A stretch of DNA of 64,000 bases, taken from assembly GCF_013249045.1 (NCBI RefSeq), contig NZ_JABRWP010000001.1, forward strand, positions 310,001 through 374,000, in the 5' to 3' direction. A model generated the notes under the pieces. The model was not told where the DNA came from. It searched no databases and was given only the letters and a program-made list of their open reading frames with translations. The stretch is from Winogradskyella eckloniae. Lineage in GTDB: Bacteria; Bacteroidota; Bacteroidia; Flavobacteriales; Flavobacteriaceae. Shown here piece by piece: positions 56,201 through 64,000 of the stretch; the first letter of the stretch is position 1, and the number at the start of each line of letters is the position of its first letter. The position numbers were made by a program, and so were the translations under genes.

Positions 56201-58574
56201 CTGTTCCATCATTACTTGTAGGTATTGATTCACAATATCCTGTGAAGAATGAAAATGGTCCAAAATAAGAACTTTCGTCACCAGGTCCACAAATCGCAGA
56301 AACATAAAATTCGTAGTTTGTATCTGGCGTTAAACCGGTAAGGATATATGGGTTTGTTGTAACTCCAGCTTCAATTGTACCTGTACCTAAGGCAAAACCA
56401 GATTCACCGTATTGTATATTCCAAGCCGTTGACGTACCACTTTCTGTCCATCCTACTTCTGTAGAAGTTAAACTTAAATTATTTGCAGTTAAGTCTGAAG
56501 GTTCTGGACATGTAGGAATTCCTCTTACTCTAAAATTATCTACGAATACATCATTGTCTGCGGTATCATTAACCGTACCTTCTGAAGCTAATATACCAAA
56601 CTGTACAATTTGTCCACTATATGCTGTTAGGTCTACAACTGGATGTTCTCCTGTAACTGTAAATACCGAATTAGTATCGTAAGTTAATAAGTTTATCCAT
56701 GTAGCTCCACCATCGTTAGTCATTAAAAGTTGAACAGTATCATCTGATCCTAACGTACCAGGAGTAGTACTACTACCAAACGTCATGACCCCAAAATCAA
56801 ATTCTACTTGAAAAGGACCTCCTGTTAAATCAAATTGCGGAGAAAGTAACCAATCACTTCTTGTTGCTACCCATAAGTTTATTTTATATGCACCATCAAA
56901 TCCGTTGTTTAAGAATCCATCTTGTCCCCAGCTTCCAGCTCCTAATTCCAAAGGCCCTGTAGTTGCGTCTCCATTATCTGCTTCTTCCCAACAATCTGCT
57001 GGAATGTCTGTGAAGTTTTCAATATAGTCAGGAATAAAGATGTCACAAAGTGTTTCAAAAGCAAATGGACCTGCCCAACCACTAAGTTCTGTACCACAAT
57101 TAGCTTGTACGTAGAATTCGTAATTTGTTACGGCATTTAAGCCTGTTGCTGTATAAGGGTTTGTTACACCTACAGCTGTTGGTGTTCCTGTTGGCGCTGT
57201 ACCTGCAGGAACTATTTCAATATTCCATAAGGCTACTGTACCATCTTGAGACCAACTTAATTCTGCACCATTAGATGTAATAGCGTTTGCCGCTAAAGTC
57301 GTAGGATTAAAACAAGAAGGCGCTTCATCAAAAGTGACATCATCAATTGCAATATCATCGTAAAAGTCTGAACTTACTGTTTCAGAAAAGATAAATCTTG
57401 CTTGTACATCACCAGTAATCGTTAACGTACTTAAATCAATTACTTTAAGTTCCCATCCTGATGTATTTGTATTATAGGTTGCCATTAAGTTCCAAGCAGC
57501 ACCATCCCAAACTTCTACGTCTAGAGTACTGTTGGCATTACCTTCATTATCACTTACTTCGTAGAATGATAGTGCAGGTACCGTTAATGTACTAATATCA
57601 ACCAAAGGCGTGGTTAATGTACTAGGTGCGTCGGTTCCAGAAGAATCAACGAAAGCAAAATAATTATTTGTAGCGGTAGAACCTGTTAAAGTTCCGTTAT
57701 CACCAATATGATCAAATCCGGTATTATCTGCAAACTCCCAGTCTTCGCCACCATCCATTGACCAACATAATGGAATATTACCACCATTTTCAAAACCTTC
57801 TGTATAAGGTGCTGTGAATGTTACACATTCTGTATCAAAAATAAATGGACCAACCCATAAACTTAAATCTCCAGGACCACAATTGGCCTGGTAATATAAG
57901 AAGTAAGTCGTAGCAGGCGTTAAACCTGTTAATGTTGTATTAGGTGTTCCCGTAACTGAAATTGCATTTTCTTCTTCACTATTTCCTGGTGTAAAATCCG
58001 CACCACTATTGTATTCTATATTCCAATCTGTCTCAGCGTCGCCTGCTGTCCAATTTAATATAGCTGAATTAGATGTAACGTTAGAAGAACTCATGTCATA
58101 AGGATCTATACATGTAGGACTTTCAAATAAAGTTACTGCAATATTACCCCAGTCGGCATCAGAGCCACCAAAACTTTGATTTAGGGTAAGATCTATAAGG
58201 CCATCTACTGTAGGATCATATATGCCTACAAAATCACCGACAAATGTTAAAGTTGTGTTCGCATTACTGGTTAAACCACCTGTTGTTGGAGGATCAATAT
58301 TAAGCGCTCCTGCAGATGTAGTCACCGTTAGATCCGCTTCAGAAGACCATGGATTTCCACCTCCTGCAACCCAATCTACAGTTACAGAAAATGAATCATA
58401 AGATCCTGTAGAGGATGCTGGTACTGCAACACCATTAGCAACATCGTTTAAGTTTATAGTAACAGGAGAACCTGCAGCCACATTTGTTGGGCCTACTATC
58501 GGAGGGAAATTATACTGGGCATTTGCTGTAAATATAAACCCTAGCATAATTAAAAATAGAGTAATCTTTTTCAT
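53268..58574 (-). CDS. Giant type IX-secreted adhesin with gliding-motility-type C-terminal domain
   Basis: A 1768-residue cell-surface protein. Signal peptide MKKITLFLIMLGFIFTANAQ. FN3-like modules begin near 155, 418 and 690 (pattern SNGAELSWSQDGTVALWNIE); MAM/cleaved-adhesin-like modules near 250 and 508 (YTEGFENGGNIPLCWS; YIENFTDIPADCWEEADNG); a GEVED-like module near 780-925 (NVWIDFDDNLIFED); cysteine-containing modules to about 1250; Ig-like repeats; and the type B signal from about 1690 (VFPQGISPNNDGMNDTFDLR, LPVGTYFYTVVYEGG). Probably an adhesin or gliding substrate. First gene of the operon, with a 225-bp leader. Confidence 0.92.
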   Translation of the reverse strand: MKKITLFLIMLGFIFTANAQYNFPPIVGPTNVAAGSPVTINLNDVANGVAVPASSTGSYDSFSVTVDWVAGGGNPWSSEADLTVTTSAGALNIDPPTTGGLTSNANTTLTFVGDFVGIYDPTVDGLIDLTLNQSFGGSDADWGNIAVTLFESPTCIDPYDMSSSNVTSNSAILNWTAGDAETDWNIEYNSGADFTPGNSEEENAISVTGTPNTTLTGLTPATTYFLYYQANCGPGDLSLWVGPFIFDTECVTFTAPYTEGFENGGNIPLCWSMDGGEDWEFADNTGFDHIGDNGTLTGSTATNNYFAFVDSSGTDAPSTLTTPLVDISTLTVPALSFYEVSDNEGNANSTLDVEVWDGAAWNLMATYNTNTSGWELKVIDLSTLTITGDVQARFIFSETVSSDFYDDIAIDDVTFDEAPSCFNPTTLAANAITSNGAELSWSQDGTVALWNIEIVPAGTAPTGTPTAVGVTNPYTATGLNAVTNYEFYVQANCGTELSGWAGPFAFETLCDIFIPDYIENFTDIPADCWEEADNGDATTGPLELGAGSWGQDGFLNNGFDGAYKINLWVATRSDWLLSPQFDLTGGPFQVEFDFGVMTFGSSTTPGTLGSDDTVQLLMTNDGGATWINLLTYDTNSVFTVTGEHPVVDLTAYSGQIVQFGILASEGTVNDTADNDVFVDNFRVRGIPTCPEPSDLTANNLSLTSTEVGWTESGTSTAWNIQYGESGFALGTGTIEAGVTTNPYILTGLTPDTNYEFYVSAICGPGDESSYFGPFSFFTGYCESIPTSNDGTGVNFVNLGIETFTSLGDETYENHTTPSVNVFQGINTNLEIEFGHSFTYDVNVWIDFDDNLIFEDTELVYQGTSSGASTPHLLDASFVMPITAPIGEHRMRVGSADFGQSTPEPCYNGSWGVTLDFTVNIQQLNCTLAEADYTVVPDCDNSQFFIDVNITSLGDATSLELSNTLDATTVQATATGIQQVGPFPFGSSVKVFVTNEQDTNCVISSETYEVLACPPANDDCGTAIPAVVNATSTCDMVTSGTILAATPSGVPDGSCTGSTNDDVWFTFEALSEVQIISIINIVGGTTNIDHALYEGSCGALTEIYCTNDDATVTPALVVGNTYYLRVFSGGSQPETSTFDLCIRPAPTNIICDNAENFCSVGGALTTPNVIGIPSTGQVACLGSIPNPTWNIIQVGQSGPIEIQIEQTDANGNGLDVDFVIWGPFTSVTQACTDILLEDCPTCPFSNNPDTGFYPFGNIVDCSYSGASIENLSIDNAVSGEIYMLLVTNFNGGAGDITIEQTNAGSTDNGTIEAEIDAQIASEEVIIPDDNDPTEIDEVSVCGFDSVTILTDSPFADEFIWYKNGFVMPGETSSSLVVTESDNYQVQAFDNQCGSDAFSQIVVINLYNDPGTVAPQNITVCDGPEADGSENFDLDALTTSLGLGAEFTVSYYTSTANANQRIDPVASPYNSSGETLIMRIEDADAVTNDFLGCRQLSQVELTVNPKPTVNQPADFVICDDLDGNVDGVTTFDLLSINDEVNTDANVEITYHTSQADADADTNPVASPYSSSGETIFVRAENTDNGCYNTTSFNLEVNIVPLASFDPQYDYEVCPPPSVTETTIGIIPSNFNANEVSVSWTRNGTAFSGNGLTLTNVVLNGTYEATITFNESGCQNIISTEVVELESCVFPQGISPNNDGMNDTFDLRSFNVTELKIFNRNGTIVYSKNNYSNEWYGQTNDGNELPVGTYFYTVVYEGGAKSKSSWVYINR

Positions 58575-58799
58575 TATTAATCGGTTTGTTAAAAATTATT
58601 TAACCTCTTAACAATCAGCTGATTGCAAGAGATTTTATTGGTGTTTGGTAAAATTTTGTTGTAAAATACACTGATATCGCTGGTTAGACGCATATACAAT
58701 ATGAAGTCGAATATATAAAAAATGGCTATTAACAAGATGTTAACAATGTTATAATAGATTAACTACCGTTATAATCGTTAAATGGTTTAGCTGATTTTT
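58575..58799. promoter_or_regulatory. Leader region of the adhesin operon with palindrome and direct repeats
   Basis: Holds a perfect 14-bp palindrome CAATCAGCTGATTG (58612-58625) and two copies of GTTATAAT 20 bp apart (58748-58755, 58768-58775). Minus-strand TAACATTG near 58744-58751 is one base off TAnnTTTG. No peptide of note was found. Confidence 0.4.
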
Positions 58800-59750
58800 T
58801 TATCCCATCTTAAATTGGATGAAAACAGGAAAATGATCGCTAAATCCACCTTTATATTTCTTGCCGACATAGGTTCTAAATGGTTGCCCTTTATATTTGC
58901 CCTTGTATTGCGTAAGAAATTTATCGTTAAAGATGTCTGCTTTGTGAAAATTTAATGTTGTTCTGCTGATATCAAAGAAATTCGTTGAAAATAATATTTG
59001 ATCAAAGAGATTCCATTGAAAATTGTGATTTAAGCTACCGTTGTTATAAGACCAAACGGTTTTAAAAGGATTATAGAGATCACTTTTTTCTTGAAGTGTT
59101 TCTATGCTTTTGCTATTGGGATTATCATTAAAGTCACCCATAACAATAACTTTTACTGAAGGATCTTCTTTTTTTAGTTTAGCGATTATTGAATTTACAA
59201 CATTGGCAGCCGCAATTCTTTTATGTTCAGTTTCTTTTTCTCCTTCTCTTTTAGAAGACCAATGGTTTACAATGATATTTATGTTTTCGTTATTTAATTG
59301 CCCTTGAACTAATAAAATATCTCGTGTATAATCTTGATGGCCTAACTCATTTTGAAGGTAAACTGAAAATGTTTCAGAATGTATGACTTCAAAATGGTCA
59401 CTGTTATATATCAAGGCAACGTCTATACCTCGTTCATCCATAGAATCATAATGAATGTAACTATAGTTTAGGTGACTCAAATTTTTATTGGAAATTAAAT
59501 CTTTTAAAACCTTTTCGTTTTCAACTTCTGCTAAACCGATAATATCTGGCGCTTTATTAGAATTTTCATATCCAATTTTAGAAATAGCAGTGCCTAATTT
59601 TGACAGTTTATTTTGGTAACGTTTAGGTGTCCAGCGTTTGGCGGAATTTGGTAAAAAATCGTCGTCATGAGTTAAAGGGTCGTTTTCCGTATCAAATAAG
59701 TTTTCAATATTGTAAAACGCAATAGTGTAAATTTCAGAAGTATTAATCAT
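58800..59750 (-). CDS. Endonuclease/exonuclease/phosphatase family protein
   Basis: A 316-residue metal-dependent phosphoesterase of the EEP fold. Motifs: FYNIENLFDTEND at the start (Asn and Glu), GLAEVENEKVL (Glu near 67), VNHWSSKREGE, VIVMGDFNDNP near 203 and the C-terminal GFSDHFPVFIQF (Asp-His). No signal peptide is apparent. Sugar, lipid or nucleic-acid phosphates are possible substrates. It is divergent from hflX. Confidence 0.9.
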   Translation of the reverse strand: MINTSEIYTIAFYNIENLFDTENDPLTHDDDFLPNSAKRWTPKRYQNKLSKLGTAISKIGYENSNKAPDIIGLAEVENEKVLKDLISNKNLSHLNYSYIHYDSMDERGIDVALIYNSDHFEVIHSETFSVYLQNELGHQDYTRDILLVQGQLNNENINIIVNHWSSKREGEKETEHKRIAAANVVNSIIAKLKKEDPSVKVIVMGDFNDNPNSKSIETLQEKSDLYNPFKTVWSYNNGSLNHNFQWNLFDQILFSTNFFDISRTTLNFHKADIFNDKFLTQYKGKYKGQPFRTYVGKKYKGGFSDHFPVFIQFKMG

Positions 59751-59781
59751 GGCATTAAATATAGGGTTTTATAATATGACA

Positions 59782-59808
59782 TTGAAAAGATTCAATTGTT
59801 TAACTTTG
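59782..59808 (+). promoter_or_regulatory. Putative promoter of hflX
   Basis: TTG (59782-59784), 16 bp, TAACTTTG (59801-59808), close to the Bacteroidota pattern. It lies just before ATG 59824 and so supports that start over the upstream in-frame ATG at 59749. Confidence 0.55.
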
Positions 59809-59823
59809 TACTTTAATAATTTT

Positions 59824-61035
59824 ATGATAGAGAAAAAAGATATTGCCTTAGAGAAAGTTGTTCTTATAGGTATAATTACTCAAGACCAGGATGAGGAAAC
59901 GTCTAAGGAGTATTTAGATGAGTTAGAGTTTTTAACATTTACAGCAGGAGGAGAAGTGGTAAAGCGCTATACTCAAAAAATGAGTATGCCTAATCCTAAA
60001 ACCTTTATTGGTACTGGGAAAATGGAGGACGTCACTAAATTTGTTAAGGATAATGAAGTAGGTACCGTAATTTTTGATGATGAATTATCACCTGCGCAAG
60101 AACGCAATATAAGTAAGATATTAAATTGCAAAATATTAGATAGAACTAATTTAATCTTAGATATTTTTGCGCAACGTGCACAAACGAGTTATGCTAGAAC
60201 CCAAGTAGAACTGGCGCAATGCGAATATTTATTGCCAAGACTTAAGGGTATGTGGACGCACCTTGAGCGTCAAAAAGGAGGAATTGGTATGCGTGGTCCT
60301 GGAGAAACTGAGATTGAAACAGATAGACGTATAGTCCGTGATAAAATAGCATTACTTAAGTCTAAGATTAAGACTATAGATAAGCAGATGGCAGTGCAAC
60401 GTGGTAATCGTGGTAAAATGGTGCGCGTAGCATTAGTTGGTTATACTAATGTTGGGAAATCTACATTAATGAATGTCATTAGTAAAAGTGATGTTTTTGC
60501 CGAAAACAAACTGTTTGCAACTTTAGATACAACGGTAAGAAAAGTGGTTATTGGAAATCTTCCATTTTTGGTAAGTGATACAGTTGGGTTTATTAGAAAA
60601 TTACCAACGCAATTGGTAGAGTCTTTTAAGAGTACCTTAGATGAAGTACGTGAGGCCGATTTATTATTACACGTTGTTGATATTTCGCACACCAACTTTG
60701 AAGAACATATAGATTCTGTAAATCAAATATTAGATGATATTAAAAGTAAGGATAAGCCAACTATAATGGTGTTTAACAAGATCGATGCTTATGAGCCAGA
60801 ACCTTTTGATGACGATGATTTAATTGCAGAGCGTACTGAAGCAAATTATTCTATTGAAGAATGGAAACGTACTTGGATGAATAGAGTAGGTGATAACGCT
60901 TTATTTATTTCGGCTATTAATAAGGAAAATATGGACGAGTTTAGAAAACGCGTTTATAAAGAGGTTAGAGAAATACATGTAACACGCTTTCCGTATAACC
61001 ATTTCTTATATCCAGATGTTGAGGATATAGAATAA
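59824..61035 (+). CDS. hflX: GTPase HflX
   Basis: Ribosome-associated GTPase that splits stalled 70S ribosomes in stress. The 403 residues (from ATG 59824) have the N-terminal HflX domain, the GLERQKGGIGMRGPGETEI-type glycine-rich linker (near 155-175) and the G domain: G1 VGYTNVGKSTLM near 204, G3 VSDTVGF, G4 FNKID near 320. The reading frame is open 25 codons upstream, but the promoter and family length favour 59824. Confidence 0.95.
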   Translation: MIEKKDIALEKVVLIGIITQDQDEETSKEYLDELEFLTFTAGGEVVKRYTQKMSMPNPKTFIGTGKMEDVTKFVKDNEVGTVIFDDELSPAQERNISKILNCKILDRTNLILDIFAQRAQTSYARTQVELAQCEYLLPRLKGMWTHLERQKGGIGMRGPGETEIETDRRIVRDKIALLKSKIKTIDKQMAVQRGNRGKMVRVALVGYTNVGKSTLMNVISKSDVFAENKLFATLDTTVRKVVIGNLPFLVSDTVGFIRKLPTQLVESFKSTLDEVREADLLLHVVDISHTNFEEHIDSVNQILDDIKSKDKPTIMVFNKIDAYEPEPFDDDDLIAERTEANYSIEEWKRTWMNRVGDNALFISAINKENMDEFRKRVYKEVREIHVTRFPYNHFLYPDVEDIE

Positions 61036-61058
61036 GTACAGATAGCAGTTATACAAAC

Positions 61059-61092
61059 AAAAAAGAGGTCTTAATTATAAGACCTCTTTTTT
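61059..61092. terminator. Bidirectional terminator between hflX and the DUF3078 gene
   Basis: AAAAAAGAGGTCTT (61059-61072) pairs with AAGACCTCTTTTTT (61079-61092), a 14-bp perfect stem ending both convergent transcripts. Confidence 0.92.
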
Positions 61093-61111
61093 ATAAAATA
61101 TTGTGTTTAGC

Positions 61112-62056
61112 TTAAAACTTGTAGCTTAAACCAAATGTGTAATAAGATTGTAATTTGTTATCAAGATTGTCAAATGTAGGTTCTGCATCTGTACCAGTAG
61201 AATCCCACTCGCCTAATGCATAATTAAGCGCTTCTTGTTTGTTGCTTCTTAAGCCAAAGTCAAATCCAACACCAATCATTTTCCATAATGTATAACTAAA
61301 AGAGTTTGTCCATGTCCAGTTAGATAAGTCGCTAGACTCGTAACTTTGGAAAGTAGAGAAGTTAGTTTTAAAGTTAATAGCACCAATTTGTCTTGTATAA
61401 TCTGCTACGATTTTTGCACCCATAGAAGATTCAAAAACAGAATCATTATCAGCAAATACAAAGTTGTAGTTTAATGGGTGTATAACAACAATTAAGTTTT
61501 CAATTGGTGTCCATGTAGCACCAACACCAACATCTAAATATCCTGGATCGTTAAAGTTGTCTAATATAGTTGTTCTGTATTCCATTAAACCAGAAATAGC
61601 CCAAGTTTTACTAATGTTTCTACCGTAAAGTGACGAGATATTAAAGACATCCGTTCCGTTTTTGAAGTCATCTTCATCGGTATCATCATTTTTGTCGTCA
61701 AACTTTATCCAATTTAAATTGGTTAATAAAGAGTTTCTCCAAAAATATTTGTCTTCAATTTTGTTAGCAAATGCGTTGAAAGTAATTCCGAAATTACCAG
61801 AAGATAAATCTGGAGTACCTTGTCCGTACCAGTTGCTAAAATTTGATAAGCTTCCACCAATAGTACCGAAAGCTCCTGTTCTCCAGCCTGGTAAGGCATC
61901 TATTTGTGCTTGCAATGCGTTTGCTTCTCCCTGAAACTTGTCCGCTTCTGCTTGTTTCTCAGCTTTTTGAGCTTCTAATTCTTCCTTTGTTTGGGCAAAT
62001 GCAATTGTTGTAACTGCAAATAGAAGTAGGAGGGAAAAAAATAATTTTTTGTTCAT
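61112..62056 (-). CDS. DUF3078 domain outer-membrane protein
   Basis: A 314-residue Bacteroidota outer-membrane protein. Signal peptide MNKKLFFSLLLLFAVTTIAF; a short coiled coil (EELEAQKAEKQAEADKF); then a beta-barrel-like domain (GGSLSNFSNWYGQGTPDLS, LMEYRTTILDNFNDP) ending in the aromatic residue F of LSYKF, as required for barrel assembly. Function unknown. A TATATTTG -7 match lies 42 bp upstream. Confidence 0.85.
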   Translation of the reverse strand: MNKKLFFSLLLLFAVTTIAFAQTKEELEAQKAEKQAEADKFQGEANALQAQIDALPGWRTGAFGTIGGSLSNFSNWYGQGTPDLSSGNFGITFNAFANKIEDKYFWRNSLLTNLNWIKFDDKNDDTDEDDFKNGTDVFNISSLYGRNISKTWAISGLMEYRTTILDNFNDPGYLDVGVGATWTPIENLIVVIHPLNYNFVFADNDSVFESSMGAKIVADYTRQIGAINFKTNFSTFQSYESSDLSNWTWTNSFSYTLWKMIGVGFDFGLRSNKQEALNYALGEWDSTGTDAEPTFDNLDNKLQSYYTFGLSYKF

Positions 62057-62097
62057 AATGGATTAAAATTTAATAATTTAGGTTTGTTATTAATTTG

Positions 62098-62105
62098 CAA
62101 ATATA
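62098..62105 (-). promoter_or_regulatory. Putative -7 box of the DUF3078 gene
   Basis: TATATTTG on the minus strand matches TAnnTTTG 42 bp before the ATG. No -33 TTG at the usual spacing. Confidence 0.45.
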
Positions 62106-62187
62106 AGTGATTATTAGATTTTGTTTATTGTTTTTAATTTAAATCACCATAAATTAAGACACTAACAATTCTGTTAGGTCACATATT

Positions 62188-62694
62188 TTAACGTTTTTTA
62201 AATAAAGGGACTGCAGAACAGGCTTCTCCAAACATAATGGATTTTGCCAATGGCTTTAATTTTTGAGTCAGTAATACTAATGCATTTGCAGGTACAGGCT
62301 TGTGTGAGCATCCTTTAATAATTACCGGAAGATCTTTATATTCGGTAAGGTCTAAATTTGAAATTATTTGAGTATATAATATGGATTCTAAGTTTTCTAA
62401 AGAACCGATTATAGCCAGCTTGGCATAGGTCTGTAGTTCTAAAGAAATTAACATATATGCCCAATCAGGTATTATAGCATCGGTTGAACAATGCAGCGCA
62501 ACATAGCAATCTTGGTATTGTGACCAATTATGGTTAGATACAAAGACCCTAAATTCTTTTTCGCGAAGCACTAAACCTTCAAATAACCAATCTTTTATGT
62601 CAAAAAGGATACGGTTTCCTGTTGGGTAATAATCCTCTAAGTCAAGGACTTTTAGCTTGCTATTGGCAACTCTGTTAATTATTTCTCCTTCCAT
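62188..62694 (-). CDS. DUF2480 family protein
   Basis: A 168-residue Bacteroidota protein usually found in the suf iron-sulfur gene cluster. Recognised by IINRVANSKLKVLDLEDYYP at the start, the WLFEGLVLREKEFR segment and the C-terminal VIIKGCSHKPVPANALVLLT, where Cys and His could bind metal. Its link to SufT/SufE supports a role in cluster assembly. Co-oriented with sufT, 74 bp downstream of it. Confidence 0.88.
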   Translation of the reverse strand: MEGEIINRVANSKLKVLDLEDYYPTGNRILFDIKDWLFEGLVLREKEFRVFVSNHNWSQYQDCYVALHCSTDAIIPDWAYMLISLELQTYAKLAIIGSLENLESILYTQIISNLDLTEYKDLPVIIKGCSHKPVPANALVLLTQKLKPLAKSIMFGEACSAVPLFKKR

Positions 62695-62768
62695 AGATTC
62701 AAATAAAAAGGGTTACTACATTTTGCGACTGCAAAAGTAAATTAGATCTGTTTAAGGTTAGGATATTT

Positions 62769-63095
62769 CTATAACATTCCTAGCTCTAACTTAGCCTCTT
62801 CACTCATTAAGTCTTGCGACCAAGGTGGATCGAACGTAATTTCTACTTCAGCATTTTTTACTTCATTAAGAGATTTTACTTTTTCTTCAACCTCCAAGGG
62901 AAGCGTTTCTGCAACAGGACAGTTTGGGGTTGTGAGTGTCATTAAGATTTTTACTTCAAAATCTTCGTTTACAAAAACATCGTATATTAATCCTAGTTCG
63001 TAAATATCTACTGGAATTTCAGGATCGTAAATGGTTTTTAAAACTCTTAGGATTTTTTCACCTAATATTGCCGTATCTATAGTTGTGTCGCTCAT
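62769..63095 (-). CDS. Iron-sulfur assembly protein SufT-type (DUF59)
   Basis: A 108-residue DUF59/MIP18 protein that helps mature iron-sulfur proteins. Motifs DPEIPVDIYELGLIYDV near 24 and the cysteine in LTTPNCPVAETLP (near 58), then FDPPWSQDLMSEEA near 90. Length standard. It lies between sufE and the DUF2480 gene on the minus strand. Confidence 0.93.
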   Translation of the reverse strand: MSDTTIDTAILGEKILRVLKTIYDPEIPVDIYELGLIYDVFVNEDFEVKILMTLTTPNCPVAETLPLEVEEKVKSLNEVKNAEVEITFDPPWSQDLMSEEAKLELGML

Positions 63096-63162
63096 AATTC
63101 TTATTTTTTTAAGAGTAGTATTTAAATAATGTTCTGAATACTATATGCTTAAAATTTTTCTA

Positions 63163-63585
63163 TTAACCTAATTGTGTTTGATATGCGATTGCATACAATT
63201 TTAGTTGCTTTATCATGCTCACCAAACCATTTGCGCGTGTTGGTGATAAGTGTTCTTTTAGTCCTATTTGATCAATAAAGTCCGTGTTAGCTTCAAGAAT
63301 ATCCTTTGGGTGTTGATTAGAAAATACTCTAATTAAAATAGCAATTATACCTTTTGTAATGATAGCATCACTGTCTGCTGTAAAGTTAACTTTATCATCT
63401 TGCATGTTAGCATGAACCCAGACTTTACTTTGACAGCCTTTAATAATGTTATCTTCGGTTTTGTATTTGTCTTCAATTAAAGGTAAGTCTTTCCCAAGGT
63501 CAATCATGTATTGGTAGCGTTCTTCCCAATCTTCAAACATAGAAAACTCGTCAATAATTTCATTTTGTACTTCTTCAATAGTCAT
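63163..63585 (-). CDS. sufE: Cysteine desulfuration protein SufE
   Basis: Accepts sulfur from the SufS persulfide. The 140 residues have the acceptor cysteine in IKGCQSKVWV (about 50), the EFSMFEDWEERYQYMIDLG N-terminal helix and the LSPTRANGLVSMIKQLK C-terminal helix. Its partners sufS, sufB, sufC and sufD are not in the window and probably lie past the right edge. Confidence 0.95.
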   Translation of the reverse strand: MTIEEVQNEIIDEFSMFEDWEERYQYMIDLGKDLPLIEDKYKTEDNIIKGCQSKVWVHANMQDDKVNFTADSDAIITKGIIAILIRVFSNQHPKDILEANTDFIDQIGLKEHLSPTRANGLVSMIKQLKLYAIAYQTQLG

Positions 63586-63618
63586 AGTCTCATTCTTTTT
63601 AGCAAAATTACAAAATCG

Positions 63619-64000
63619 TTACTTTTTAATAGTGTTTTCTTTAATGGATAACACTTTATTAACTAAAGCTAATATGACTTCTGGTGGATTGCCATGATCA
63701 AAAGTTGGGGTTTTATATTCTACATCTCCAACTATGATCGCTAAGGAAGCGTGCAATGCGCCATCTAATTGATGATTTGTAGATGGTGGAATTAAATCTT
63801 GAATGGCTTCAATATCTATTTTATCAATGAGTTGATTGATTTCTTTCCAATCCTTTTGTTCTGTATGAAATTTATCTACCTCAATTAGATTTTTATCTTG
63901 AGATATGAAGACATTAGTTTTTGAAATTGAGACAAAATCGTATGTAAGTTTTGAGTTTGTTGTGTATTTCACCACTGTTTTATAATCTATATCAGTGTTT
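63619..64000 (-). CDS. Hypothetical protein, N-terminus beyond window
   Basis: The frame is open from 63619 to the right edge, so the true start lies outside; a GTG at 63975 is only an internal codon. Visible C-terminal ~127 residues alternate beta strands (VKYTTNSKLTYDFVSIS) and helices (WKEINQLIDKIDIEAIQDLI). The segment GNPPEVILALVNKVLS is near the end. No domain recognised. It ends 33 bp before sufE, so it may be part of the suf transcript. Confidence 0.75.
   Translation of the reverse strand, partial: NTDIDYKTVVKYTTNSKLTYDFVSISKTNVFISQDKNLIEVDKFHTEQKDWKEINQLIDKIDIEAIQDLIPPSTNHQLDGALHASLAIIVGDVEYKTPTFDHGNPPEVILALVNKVLSIKENTIKK

Noticed and set aside
53268-58574. Tandem DNA repeat array in the adhesin
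   Set aside because: The similarity is at the level of protein domains (FN3, MAM-like); the DNA is diverged, so no recent repeat expansion.
59749-59823. N-terminal extension of hflX from ATG 59749
   Set aside because: It overlaps the divergent gene's start and precedes a TAACTTTG box; the family length fits the start at 59824.

Overview
The window is about 64 kb of AT-rich chromosome from a member of the Flavobacteriaceae (Bacteroidota). I cannot fix the genus from sequence alone. The family call rests on several signs: TAnnTTTG-type -7 promoter boxes with weak or absent -33 elements, no Shine-Dalgarno sites, a type IX secretion substrate next to a PorP/SprF-like gene, Bacteroidota-only families (IPExxxVDY, DUF2480, DUF3078, PorP/SprF), a carboxypeptidase-D-like domain on a SusC-type barrel, and kbl, mscL and alr forms typical of flavobacteria. 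A polysaccharide lyase family 7-like lipoprotein hints at a marine or algal habitat. No rRNA, tRNA, CRISPR array, prophage or insertion sequence was recognised; most of the window is a housekeeping core with a few accessory islands.

Layout. 1-7.6 kb (minus strand): a HAD-type protein cut by the left edge, a secreted prolyl oligopeptidase, asd, mscL, alr and tdk. 7.7-10.1 kb (plus): a flavobacterial hypothetical, rsmI, a HopJ-family protein and a uracil-DNA glycosylase family protein. 10.2-17.6 kb (minus): a two-gene operon, the most unusual locus here. Its first gene is a SusC-like barrel that lacks a recognisable plug domain. Its second is an alpha-2-macroglobulin-like protein that carries a TonB-receptor plug and a thioester-like GCFEQ site. 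A degenerate ~100-bp repeat flanks the operon on both sides, and paired direct repeats lie upstream of its promoter. 17.9-24.6 kb: stress proteins (CMD/AhpD-like, OsmC), the PL7-like lipoprotein, recJ, an OmpA protein, an MFS exporter and a possible toxin-antitoxin pair. 24.6-29.6 kb: lpxH, queD, an unannotated 32-residue membrane peptide, a MATE pump, a GNAT enzyme, a universal stress protein and an alpha/beta hydrolase. 29.6-38.3 kb (minus): AddB-like and AddA-like recombination nucleases separated by an OmpA/TSP3 porin and kbl.

38.4-39.5 kb: sodA, then a 505-bp gene-free stretch with two tandem copies of a promoter-hairpin-terminator unit on the minus strand, read here as a pair of small RNA genes. 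39.5-43.7 kb (minus): a purF-like amidotransferase, a PfkB kinase, an RNase H with a viroplasmin domain, and purN. 43.9-48.3 kb (plus): acpP-fabF-rnc, then an IPExxxVDY protein and pyk. 48.4-50.3 kb: a tail-anchored L7/L12-like hypothetical, dinB and a CYTH protein. 50.4-58.6 kb (minus): a type IX adhesin operon (giant adhesin, SprF-like, PD40/OmpA protein). 58.8-64 kb: an endonuclease/phosphatase, hflX, a DUF3078 outer-membrane protein, and the DUF2480-SufT-SufE segment of iron-sulfur assembly, ending in a hypothetical gene that runs off the right edge.

How the genes work together: acpP-fabF-rnc is the standard lipid/RNA operon; purN and the purF-like gene share a purine neighbourhood; AddA-like and AddB-like proteins would form one end-resection nuclease; the adhesin, SprF-like and OmpA proteins form a secretion/anchoring unit; the plug-less barrel and plug-bearing macroglobulin are tightly coupled and may form one envelope complex. 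Promoter calls are motif matches only, and protein functions are inferred from recognised motifs without database searches.
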